Below, piece by piece: positions 1-5,820 of a DNA stretch of 10,233 bases. Both the position numbers and the translations under genes were made by a program. How positions within the stretch are numbered: position 1 is the stretch's first letter; each line of letters starts with the position of its first letter. The stretch comes from JAICLL01 sp035252155 (GTDB lineage: Bacteria; Planctomycetota; Planctomycetia; Pirellulales; JAICIG01), in NCBI GenBank assembly GCA_035252155.1, contig DATFDL010000007.1, positions 1 through 10,233 of the forward strand, in the 5' to 3' direction. The notes below the pieces were generated by a model, which saw only the letters and a list, made by a program, of their open reading frames with translations, did not search any database and was not told where the DNA came from.

Positions 1-474
1 CGCTCTATGCCGTTGGGTATCGGCCGGTCCGCCGCGATTCGGCCGAGGTCGTCGATATGTGGCCGACGGAGCTTTTTCTGGGGCAACCTCTGGCGACGCT
101 CCCGCTTTATCTGAGAGGCGATGTGTGCGTGCCGATCGAGCTCGCCAGCCCGGGCAACAAAGACCGCGCCGAAGAGCGGCGGGCATTTGCGGCCAAGTGC
201 GCCAACTACCTCTATGAAGGTGTGAGCCTCATTGTTCTGGACGTCGTTACCAACCGCCACGCGAACCTGCACAATGAGATTGTCGACTTGATGCGGTGCG
301 GCTCAACTTTTCACTTCGGCCGCGAGGAGTCGCTCTATGCCGTTGGGTATCGGCCGATCCGTCGCGATTCGGCCGACGTCGTCGACATGTGGCCGACGGA
401 ACTTTTTCTCGGACAACCTCTGCCGACGCTCCCGCTTTATTTGAGAGGCGATGTCTGTGTACCGGTCGAGCTCG
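1..474 (+). repeat. 330-bp-period direct duplication inside the DUF4058-like gene
   Basis: Bases 1-144 align without gaps to 331-474, with 13 differences (about 91% identity). The period is 330 bp, exactly 110 codons, so the frame is kept. Of 47 aligned codons only 4 change the residue (V/I, E/D, A/P, I/V). The copies diverge right after a shared CGAGCTCG at 137-144 and 467-474: the first continues into the SPGNK core, the second into the normal C-terminal tail. This fits unequal crossing-over, or a deletion fusing two tandem paralogues, at that short shared sequence. Confidence 0.9.
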
Positions 475-521
475 AGGCGGCGTATAACGACGCCAGCCGG
501 CGATTGCGTCTGACGGATTAG
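1..521 (+). CDS. DUF4058-like protein, 3' part only, with an in-frame internal duplication
   Basis: The frame is open from the left edge (first full codon at 3) to a TAG at 519-521, so the gene begins outside the window. An internal ATG at 57 is probably not the true start, because the codons before it (LYAVGYRP...) recur as coding sequence in the second copy at 333. The core reads IELASPGNKDRAEERR, then a hydrophobic strand LIVLDVV and NRHANLHNE. The C-terminal part has YAVGYRP, WPTELFLGQPL, LPLYLRGD and a tail ending RRLRLTD. This order fits the DUF4058 family that is abundant in planctomycetes; the (I/V)E..SPGNK...K pattern resembles Uma2-type PD-(D/E)XK folds, but no activity is established. 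The module before the core is itself a tail module, so the protein reads tail, core, tail. It is the only long plus-strand gene here. The family call is moderate; the open frame is certain. Confidence 0.65.
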   Translation, partial: LYAVGYRPVRRDSAEVVDMWPTELFLGQPLATLPLYLRGDVCVPIELASPGNKDRAEERRAFAAKCANYLYEGVSLIVLDVVTNRHANLHNEIVDLMRCGSTFHFGREESLYAVGYRPIRRDSADVVDMWPTELFLGQPLPTLPLYLRGDVCVPVELEAAYNDASRRLRLTD

Positions 522-561
522 CAGAAGGCCGAGAGCGAGGGTCGCTTGACGAATCCAGGAG

Positions 562-1500
562 TCATGGAACCGGCGGCAGTTTCTGCATCGTCCTGAAAAA
601 CTCGTCTTCGATCGCCACAATGTCCGTCGCGCCCTTGGGCACGGTGATGGCCATCGCGTCATAATCCTCGGCCTTCGTCAGGCAGCGACGATCGAACGCA
701 TAAAAAACCCAGGGGCCATCGCCCCATTGGTTCGCCTTACCGTGCCCCTCGAAGGCATAGCGGCGCAGAAAGTCGCAGAGCGGGTTGCGCGGCAACTCGC
801 CAAACCGCTCGGGCTTCCAGGTGTTGATCTTATCCCAGAAATAGCCCCGCGCCCAATTGGCGAACCGGCAGCGTTCCATGACGATCCGCCAGGCCCAGCC
901 GTCGCTGCCGTTGTAGCCGCCGCCATCGATCTGGAAGACGAGCGTGCGATCGACGATTGACGGGTCGCTGAGGTACGCCGCGGCCATCGTGGTACACGAG
1001 CCGCCGATGAAGACGAGCAACGGCTTTTCGCCAGACGCCTTGCGCGCCTCGGCGACGATCAGCTCGCTGCCGCGGCTTCGCTCGAACTTCGTGTCTTCGA
1101 TCTTACCGCTTTCCGGGCGGCGCAGCGCCTCGACGGCGCCGAGCACCGGTTCGGGAACGTGCCGCAGGCCGCTCTCGCGGGCCAGCGAAAGCAGCTTTTG
1201 GCAGTCGTCCACCTGTTCTTGCAACTTGTGGGCGTAGCCCTGTTCCCAGCCAAACGTGCAGCGCGTAATGATATTCCCGCGCAAATCGCACTGGCCCAAG
1301 CTCGCCTTGGCCCAGAGGTACGCGGCGTCGGGCACGTCTTGCCACCAATCGTTGTCGTAGATCATCGGGCAATCGGGCGACACGCCCGCCACGACCAACT
1401 GGCCGTCCACCATGCGATATTCGGGCGGCAGCGCCCACGCGCATCGCGGCGCAATCGCAGCCGCGATTAGCGCCGCAAGGCAGGTTCGCCACATGAGCAT
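562..1500 (-). CDS. Secreted nucleoside-hydrolase-like protein
   Basis: A 312-residue protein with a signal peptide (MLMWRTCLAALIAAAIAPRCAWA), so it is probably exported. After the leader, YDNDWWQDVPDAAY (about residues 48-61) resembles the DxDxxxDDxxA calcium- and ribose-binding motif at the N-terminus of inosine-uridine nucleoside hydrolases. A central strand LLVFIGGSCTTMAAAY (about 161-176) and IDGGGYNGSDGWAWRI (about 191-206) fit the ligand-binding loops, and WGDGPWVFYAFD (about 259-270) may supply a late aspartate. The DTDPGxDD signature is altered, so substrate and activity are unproven. An in-frame ATG at 1518 would add six residues, but the 1500 start has a good ribosome-binding site and gives a cleaner leader. 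The decayed PIN-domain frame lies directly upstream and overlaps the 5' end. The fold is fairly likely; a true nucleosidase role is uncertain. Confidence 0.7.
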   Translation of the reverse strand: MLMWRTCLAALIAAAIAPRCAWALPPEYRMVDGQLVVAGVSPDCPMIYDNDWWQDVPDAAYLWAKASLGQCDLRGNIITRCTFGWEQGYAHKLQEQVDDCQKLLSLARESGLRHVPEPVLGAVEALRRPESGKIEDTKFERSRGSELIVAEARKASGEKPLLVFIGGSCTTMAAAYLSDPSIVDRTLVFQIDGGGYNGSDGWAWRIVMERCRFANWARGYFWDKINTWKPERFGELPRNPLCDFLRRYAFEGHGKANQWGDGPWVFYAFDRRCLTKAEDYDAMAITVPKGATDIVAIEDEFFRTMQKLPPVP

Positions 1501-1805
1501 AAACGTTCCTTTTGCCATTCACGAGGCGGTACTGTCCTCGGGCTGCTGTGGATAGTTACATGTTGCCGCGACCGGCGGGGGCCGGAAAGATCGAACGGCG
1601 TAAATCTTTTGCCGAATTGCGACACTTTGAGCACGGTCGGCAATCGCAAGACTTCGTAGATCTCCGTGAGCGACTCCAATGAGGCAAAATGAACGAAGCG
1701 GCCCGCAAATAGCCGATCGACGACCGCCGCGCTCGCACTACGCGGATTGGCAGTGCTGATGCCGGCGACGAGTACGTTGGTGTCAATGATTGCGCTGAGC
1801 GGCAC
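1467..1805 (-). pseudogene. Truncated PIN-domain toxin (VapC-like, COG1569 type)
   Basis: Starting from the GTG at 1805, the frame reads VPLSAIIDTNVLVAG, the first strand of a PIN ribonuclease, with the first metal-binding aspartate at residue 8. It continues ANPRSASAAVVDRLFAGRF and SLESLTEIYEVLRLP, where E48 fits the second acidic residue. PIN resemblance stops near residue 64 (about 1613). The rest is arginine- and proline-rich, runs through the intergenic region and ends inside the leader of the nucleoside-hydrolase-like gene. The last two acidic residues of the PIN active site, normally in the second half of a roughly 140-residue protein, are missing, so this is probably an inactive fragment. 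The GTG overlaps the upstream small gene by 23 nt, as in an intact toxin-antitoxin operon, and GAGG lies 11 nt before it. The frame is open further upstream, but that part is the partner gene read out of frame. Confidence 0.7.
1507..1512 (-). promoter_or_regulatory. Ribosome-binding site deciding the 1500 start
   Basis: AAAGGA on the minus strand sits 6 nt before the ATG at 1500. The alternative ATG at 1518 has no comparable site. The motif would lie inside the coding region if 1518 were used. Confidence 0.6.
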
Positions 1806-1950
1806 GCGCACGCACCTCGCAGACCGCGCGGTCGACGATCTTCTGGATGTCCGCCGATTTGATTCCGTGCGCGTTGGCACGGGCCTCTTTCACGAGTTTC
1901 CAGCCTGTGGCAACGATCTGCTGCTTCTCCTCTTCCGAAAGCGCCGACAC
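1783..1950 (-). pseudogene. Probable antitoxin remnant upstream of the PIN fragment
   Basis: A short frame ending in TGA at 1783-1785 reads SALSEEEKQQIVATG, then WKLVKEARANAHGIKSADIQ, then KIVDRAVCEVRARAAQRNH. It is helical and charged and overlaps the PIN start by 23 nt, as expected of an antitoxin upstream of its toxin. The first usable start codon is a GTG at 1950, giving 55 residues. The frame stays open upstream to 2031 (DEPIELLSGGVVVARLAAV) with no ATG or GTG, so the true start is probably lost. An ATG at 2003, overlapping the hydrolase stop codon, is one base out of frame with it. I do not recognise the family; the antitoxin call rests on position. Confidence 0.5.
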
Positions 1951-1999
1951 GGCGGCAAGCCGCGCAACAACGACTCCGCCCGAAAGAAGTTCGATCGGT

Positions 2000-2977
2000 T
2001 CATCGCGCAGCCACGAGATCGAGGCTGGGAATCACGACGATCAAACTATCGAACACACCCCACGACCAGTAAGCATCGCGCGGCACGCCCGCCAGCGTCC
2101 CATCGGCGTTGTTCCACCACAGTAGCCCATAATGGTTCGACGCTTTGCCGTATTCGCCTTCGTTGACCACCGGCAGCCCGGTCACGCTGGGATCGACACT
2201 GGCCGCCCGCCGCACAAACTCGCGCGGCAGCAATTGCCGCTCGCGCCACCGTCCCTCGCGCAGGTAAAGCAAGCCCAGGCGGGCCATCGCATCGACATTG
2301 GCGCTGACGCCCGAACCGAACTCGCGCCGGGCGATACCTTCGATCTCGTGGGGGCGGTAGGCGTTGGCCCGCCACACCAGGTCGGCGCGCGTGATGCCCA
2401 GCGGTTGAAAGACGCGCGTGAAGAGCAGCTCGGCCACGTCCTGGCGATAGGCCAAGGTTACGCACTCGGCCAGCCAATTGGGGCCGCCGTCGCTATAGGC
2501 CCATTGGCTGCCCGGCTCGAAGAGCAGCTTGCCGTATCCGCCGGGCTTTTCAAAACCGGCCGTCTGCGTGGCGAGGTGCAAGAGCGTGATTTTTTCAAGC
2601 CAACCCGTCCCGCCATTGGCGTCGGGCGGAATGCCGAATTTTGGGTGTCGCTTCGTCGCCCGATCGCTCAAGGCCAGTTTGCCGTCGGCGATTGCCAAGC
2701 CCAGCGCGGTGACGCCGATCGACTTGCTGCTCGATTTCAGATCGAATCGCCGCCGCGCGTCGCCCCAGCTCATCACCAGCCGGCCATGACGCGTGATGTA
2801 GCCCGCCCCGCCGCCCGTCAACGCGTAATCGCGCGCCTCGGACAGCCGCGCCGCATCGAGACCGGCATCCGCTGGTTCAGCGGTGGGCCATTTTTCCGCC
2901 GGCCAATCTTCGGCGGCGGCTGTCATGTTGGCCAACGTCACCAACACCGCGAGCAACGTGAGAGTGCGGAGGGGCAT
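2000..2977 (-). CDS. Secreted serine hydrolase, beta-lactamase/PBP fold, probably C-terminally truncated
   Basis: A 325-residue protein with a signal peptide (MPLRTLTLLAVLVTLANMTAAAE). The catalytic S-x-x-K motif of class C beta-lactamase-related enzymes is seen as S82-S-S-K85, followed by SIGVTALGLAIADGKL. The second motif appears as Y161-S-D in WAYSDGGPNWLAE. Later parts (GVSANVDAMARLGLLYLREG, YGLLWWNN, DAYWSWGVFDSLIVVIPSLD) match serine hydrolases common in planctomycetes, which are usually carboxylesterases or peptidases rather than drug-resistance enzymes. The protein stops at SLDLVAAR, whereas homologues as I recall them continue roughly 25-30 residues past this strand. The sequence straight after the stop belongs to the antitoxin-like frame, so the end was probably lost in a rearrangement. 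The ATG at 2977 has a ribosome-binding site. Class is confident; activity after truncation is doubtful. Confidence 0.8.
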   Translation of the reverse strand: MPLRTLTLLAVLVTLANMTAAAEDWPAEKWPTAEPADAGLDAARLSEARDYALTGGGAGYITRHGRLVMSWGDARRRFDLKSSSKSIGVTALGLAIADGKLALSDRATKRHPKFGIPPDANGGTGWLEKITLLHLATQTAGFEKPGGYGKLLFEPGSQWAYSDGGPNWLAECVTLAYRQDVAELLFTRVFQPLGITRADLVWRANAYRPHEIEGIARREFGSGVSANVDAMARLGLLYLREGRWRERQLLPREFVRRAASVDPSVTGLPVVNEGEYGKASNHYGLLWWNNADGTLAGVPRDAYWSWGVFDSLIVVIPSLDLVAAR

Positions 2978-2982
2978 GAATG

Positions 2983-2988
2983 TCCTTT
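2983..2988 (-). promoter_or_regulatory. Ribosome-binding site of the serine hydrolase
   Basis: AAAGGA on the minus strand is 5 nt from the ATG at 2977, supporting that start. It is the same hexamer seen before the nucleoside-hydrolase-like gene. Confidence 0.55.
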
Positions 2989-3022
2989 GACGAGCAAAAC
3001 CGGTAGTTATCTAGCGGTCAAT

Positions 3023-3053
3023 CACCGCTCCGCCGGGGCAAGCCCGGACGGTG
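3023..3053. repeat. GC-rich nested inverted repeat
   Basis: Outer arms CACCG (3023-3027) and CGGTG (3049-3053) enclose inner arms CCGGG (3033-3037) and CCCGG (3043-3047) with a 5-nt loop. It lies 46 bp upstream of the serine hydrolase start and about 100 bp past the glycoside hydrolase stop. No T-run follows on either strand, so it is a weak terminator candidate and may be an intergenic repeat. Confidence 0.4.
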
Positions 3054-3084
3054 GCGTCGGTTCATGTCCAATTTTGACTGTCAT

Positions 3085-3122
3085 ACGCGGTCATTGCACA
3101 AAGGTCCCGGTGCGAACCGCGT
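3085..3122. repeat. Inverted repeat with 7-bp arms
   Basis: ACGCGGT (3085-3091) pairs with ACCGCGT (3116-3122). Inside, GCAC (3096-3099) pairs with GTGC (3110-3113) around a 10-nt loop. It sits between the glycoside hydrolase stop and the serine hydrolase start. It could be an RNA hairpin or a protein-binding site; nothing in the sequence decides which. Confidence 0.35.
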
Positions 3123-3135
3123 GAAGCATCAGTAT

Positions 3136-3152
3136 CGCCCAACGGGCGTTGG
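3136..3152 (-). terminator. Possible hairpin terminator after the glycoside hydrolase
   Basis: CCAAC (3139-3143) pairs with GTTGG (3148-3152) around a 4-nt loop; an alternative pairing is CGCCC (3136-3140) with GGGCG (3144-3148). It begins 3 nt past the stop codon of the minus-strand gene. There is no U-tract, so intrinsic termination is only a possibility. Confidence 0.3.
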
Positions 3153-3155
3153 CAC

Positions 3156-4202
3156 TCAATCACCGGCCTGGAGCCGCGAAATGAACTTGCGTTCCTCGGC
3201 ATCAAGCTGTTCAAACAAGCGGCGCTGGCGCAGGTCGAACGAGCGGCGCGGCTCGCCATCGCCGGCGCCGCGCTGATCGCCATTGTGAAAACACCAGCCG
3301 GCGGCGCCGCCGGCACGGGCCTGGGCCAGGTCAACCTGAAAGTCGCCGGCTGACGGCTGCCAGCCGGCATCATAGCCGCGACGAAATGGCTCTTGGTAAT
3401 GCAGCGGCATCACGCGGCCGAGCGAACGCAACGCCGCCAGATACTCGCGCGTCTTGGCCTCGGTCTGGTGGGGCGACGATGCATCTCGCGCGCGGTGCGG
3501 CGAGATGAAATCGACGCCCGCTTCCTGGACATAGCTCGGCAGCTCGTCGACGCCGATGTCGCCACCATGCGAGGCGGTGACCAGCCGCTCGACGTCGAGC
3601 CGGCGAACCAATTCGCGCAGGTCGTGCAATTCTTCGATCGATGTATGCCGCGAGTCGCCGATGTTGCGTTCGTTCGAGAGATCGAGATACCAGTTGCGAT
3701 AGGGCCGCAGCTTCTCGACGAGCACTTGCACCGCGCGGCGATGCGCCTCGTGCGTGGGCAACCGTGGCGGACCTACCGTGCTTTTCCCGCGCGAGAGCGT
3801 GACATCGACCGCCATGCCTCGGCGGTCGCACTCGGCGACTAGTTCGGCCAGCGTGGAGAAAAACGGCTCGCGCGGCTCGCCGGTGGTTGGGTCGACCGCG
3901 GATAAATCACCGCCGAAGGCCGCCCAGGTGGCCCAGACGCGCACCCAGTTGAAGCCGCACTGCTGCATCTCGTCGAAATCTTGCCGGCGCTGCTCTTTGG
4001 CGGCGCCCAATCCGCCGTAGTAGCTGATTCCCAGCAGGAACGTTGGCCGGCCATTGATGGTGAATTGCGCATCTTCGATGCCAAGCGCGCATGCAGAATC
4101 CGCCGCCTCGGCCGCAGGCGGGACGGGAACCAACGTCATCGCAACGACGGCAACGGTGAGGAATTGCAGCCACGCACAAAGCAAAAGGTTTCGATGATGC
4201 AT
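3156..4202 (-). CDS. Secreted TIM-barrel glycoside hydrolase (cellulase-like)
   Basis: A 348-residue protein starting at the ATG at 4202, with leader MHHRNLLLCAWLQFLTVAVV ending near PPAAEAADS. The barrel opens with FTINGRPTFLLGISYYGGLG (about 47-66) and GFNWVRVWATW (about 83-93), a beta-strand pattern typical of GH5-like and related clan A enzymes. WYLDLSNERN (about 171-180) gives N177-E178, the Asn-Glu pair carrying the acid/base in clan A. MPLHYQEP (about 265-272) gives E271, a good candidate nucleophile late in the barrel. The end, GGAAGWCFHNGD, fits the last strand of such barrels. Family number and substrate cannot be read from the sequence. A GTG at 4223 would extend it by seven residues but gives a poorer leader. 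It is 130 bp downstream of the acetylation operon, with a gene fragment between, so co-transcription is possible but not shown. Confidence 0.75.
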   Translation of the reverse strand: MHHRNLLLCAWLQFLTVAVVAMTLVPVPPAAEAADSACALGIEDAQFTINGRPTFLLGISYYGGLGAAKEQRRQDFDEMQQCGFNWVRVWATWAAFGGDLSAVDPTTGEPREPFFSTLAELVAECDRRGMAVDVTLSRGKSTVGPPRLPTHEAHRRAVQVLVEKLRPYRNWYLDLSNERNIGDSRHTSIEELHDLRELVRRLDVERLVTASHGGDIGVDELPSYVQEAGVDFISPHRARDASSPHQTEAKTREYLAALRSLGRVMPLHYQEPFRRGYDAGWQPSAGDFQVDLAQARAGGAAGWCFHNGDQRGAGDGEPRRSFDLRQRRLFEQLDAEERKFISRLQAGD

Positions 4203-4245
4203 TATCACGTTTCGTGGTGTCACAGATTAGGTCTCACCGATGGCG

Positions 4246-4308
4246 ATGCCGATCGAGTTCGAGGCGGCCCACAACGACGCCAGCCGGCGGTTGCGTTTGA
4301 CGCATTAA
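4246..4308 (+). pseudogene. Orphan 3' tail of a DUF4058-like gene
   Basis: Codons 4246-4305 read MPIEFEAAHNDASRRLRLTH and end in TAA. The intact gene ends PVELEAAYNDASRRLRLTD: 15 of 19 residues agree, and 49 of 57 bases agree between 4249-4305 and 462-518, both ending in a stop codon. Nothing recognisable of the family lies upstream before the glycoside hydrolase begins. This is a relic of a second gene copy or of a segment moved with it. The ATG is only the codon that happens to start the recognisable part. AAGGAGGA follows at 4307-4314, with no usable start codon after it. Confidence 0.75.
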
Positions 4309-4332
4309 GGAGGATTCTCATCTCGGCCTCGA

Positions 4333-5820
4333 TCAGAAGAGTTCTGGTCGCACGACGCCGCTGCCGGCGAGTGGCAGCGGGCGATTCAGCCGGTCGTACA
4401 TGAGCGTGTGCGGATCGATGCCCAGCAGATGAAACGCCGTGGCCAGGATGTCTTTGGGCGAGACCGGCGTGTGCTCGACGTCGCCGGCAATTTTGTCGGT
4501 GCGGCCCACCACTTTGCCGCGGGTCACGCCGCCGCCGGCCAGCACCGCCGAATAGGCGCGCGACCAGTGCTCGCGGCCACTGCCCGGCGTGTTGTTGAGC
4601 TTGGGCGTGCGGCCGTGCTCGCTCAGGCACAGCACCAAGGTTTCGTCGAGCAGACCGCGCTGGTCGAGGTCGCGAATCAGGGCCGGGTAGGTCTGGTCGA
4701 AAACCGGCAGCAGATAGTCTTTCAGCCGCGGGTAATGGTTGGCGTGCGTGTCCCAGACGCTGATGCCATAAGGCCCCACCGGATCCCAAAAAACCGAGAC
4801 GAACTTGCTGCCCGCCTCGACCAGCCGCCGGGCCGCCAAGGCCGCCTGCCCGAACATCGTCATGCCGTATTCTTCGCGCACGGCGGCCGGTTCGCGCTGA
4901 ACGTCGAGCGCCTCGCGTATTTTCGGCGAGCTGAGCAATGTATAGGCCGCCTGCCGCTGCCGGTCGTAGGTTTGCACGTCGCCGGCATCGAGCGCCTGGC
5001 GGGCCGCGTCGAACTGGGCCAGCAGCGAGCGCCGCCCTTGAAAGCGCTCGGCCGAAACGTCGGCCGGCCGCTCGGATGACAATCCGAAACGCCCGCCCGG
5101 TTCAACGCCGGCGAAGTGATCGTGTACGTCGAATCCCTGGCCGGGCGAGAGCTTCGGGACGACGCGTGTCGGTTTGCCGTCGTAGGCCGTCCACACCGGG
5201 TCATACGCCCGGCCCAAGAAGGCCGCGTACGGGCCCGACAAGGGCGGCTTGTCGGTCGAGCGCGAGCCAAACAGCCAGGGCAAGCCCATATTGCGCGGGA
5301 CTTCGGGCAGCCGTCCGCCGGTTCGTTGCGACTCGATGTAATCGACCAGCGAACCGATAAACGGCCAATGCGCCGGATCGCGCGGCAGATCTTCGATCGC
5401 CGGGTTGTAGGTTGGCATGCCCGTCAAGGCGTAGGCCACGCCGTGCAGCGGGTACTGGTGCGTCATCGAGCGCACCACGGTGACGCGGTCCATTACCTGG
5501 GCGGTGCGCGGCAACCGTTCGCAGATGTGCAGCTCGGGCACGACCGTAGCGATGGACTTCATCTCGCCCTGGATTTCGACGGGGGCATCCGGCTTGGGGT
5601 CGAATGTCTCGTGCTGGGCGGGCGATCCGAACAAAAACAGCAAGATGCACGACTTGGCCTGGCCAAACCGCGAAGCCGTCGCTGCCTGGCTGCCCGAGGC
5701 GCTCAGACGCGAGAACAGATCGACGGTCAGGCCAAACGCTCCCAGACCGCCGATGTGCAGCAGATCGCGTCGCGAGAAGCCGTCGCACAAGCGCTTTTCC
5801 GAGCCGAACAGTGGAATCAT
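4333..5820 (-). CDS. DUF1501 family exported protein
   Basis: A 495-residue protein. The ATG at 5820 overlaps the stop of the gene before it as ATGA; a TTG at 5844 is less likely. The N-terminus has FSRRDLLHIGGLGAFGLTVD (about 15-34), a twin-arginine-type leader, so folded export by Tat is likely. CILLFLFGSPAQHETFDPKP (about 58-77) is the family hallmark strand and metal-site-like loop. RSMTHQYPLHGVAYALTG (about 117-134), LSEHGRTPKLN, GREHWSRAYSAVLAGGG and the end DPHTLMYDRLNRPLPL are characteristic of planctomycete members. DUF1501 is related to the alkaline phosphatase/sulfatase superfamily; its reaction is not established. In planctomycetes these genes usually pair with DUF1549/DUF1553 cytochrome-type genes, so being the last gene of an acyltransferase operon is unusual. 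It may hydrolyse or modify the same surface glycan, which is inference. Confidence 0.88.
   Translation of the reverse strand: MIPLFGSEKRLCDGFSRRDLLHIGGLGAFGLTVDLFSRLSASGSQAATASRFGQAKSCILLFLFGSPAQHETFDPKPDAPVEIQGEMKSIATVVPELHICERLPRTAQVMDRVTVVRSMTHQYPLHGVAYALTGMPTYNPAIEDLPRDPAHWPFIGSLVDYIESQRTGGRLPEVPRNMGLPWLFGSRSTDKPPLSGPYAAFLGRAYDPVWTAYDGKPTRVVPKLSPGQGFDVHDHFAGVEPGGRFGLSSERPADVSAERFQGRRSLLAQFDAARQALDAGDVQTYDRQRQAAYTLLSSPKIREALDVQREPAAVREEYGMTMFGQAALAARRLVEAGSKFVSVFWDPVGPYGISVWDTHANHYPRLKDYLLPVFDQTYPALIRDLDQRGLLDETLVLCLSEHGRTPKLNNTPGSGREHWSRAYSAVLAGGGVTRGKVVGRTDKIAGDVEHTPVSPKDILATAFHLLGIDPHTLMYDRLNRPLPLAGSGVVRPELF

Noticed and set aside
57..521. ATG at 57 as the true start of the left-edge gene
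   Set aside because: The matching codons of the second copy show coding sequence continuing upstream of this ATG, and the frame is open to the window edge.
2000..2977. Serine hydrolase as an antibiotic-resistance beta-lactamase
   Set aside because: The S-x-x-K and Y-S-D motifs fit the broad hydrolase family; the context and likely truncation do not suggest drug resistance.
2132..3124. Long plus-strand open frame (330 codons) opposite the serine hydrolase
   Set aside because: It is antisense to a gene with a signal peptide and catalytic motifs; its own translation has no recognisable domain. High G+C leaves such mirror frames open.
4291..4303. Small hairpin TGCGT/ACGCA downstream of the DUF1501 stop as a terminator
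   Set aside because: Five base pairs with a 3-nt loop, no U-tract, and it lies inside the homologous tail codons, so coding ancestry explains it.
4307..4314. Perfect AAGGAGGA Shine-Dalgarno on the plus strand
   Set aside because: No ATG or GTG follows at a usable distance and no plus-strand gene begins there; the next region is the 3' end of a minus-strand gene. It is probably left over from the fragment's old neighbourhood.
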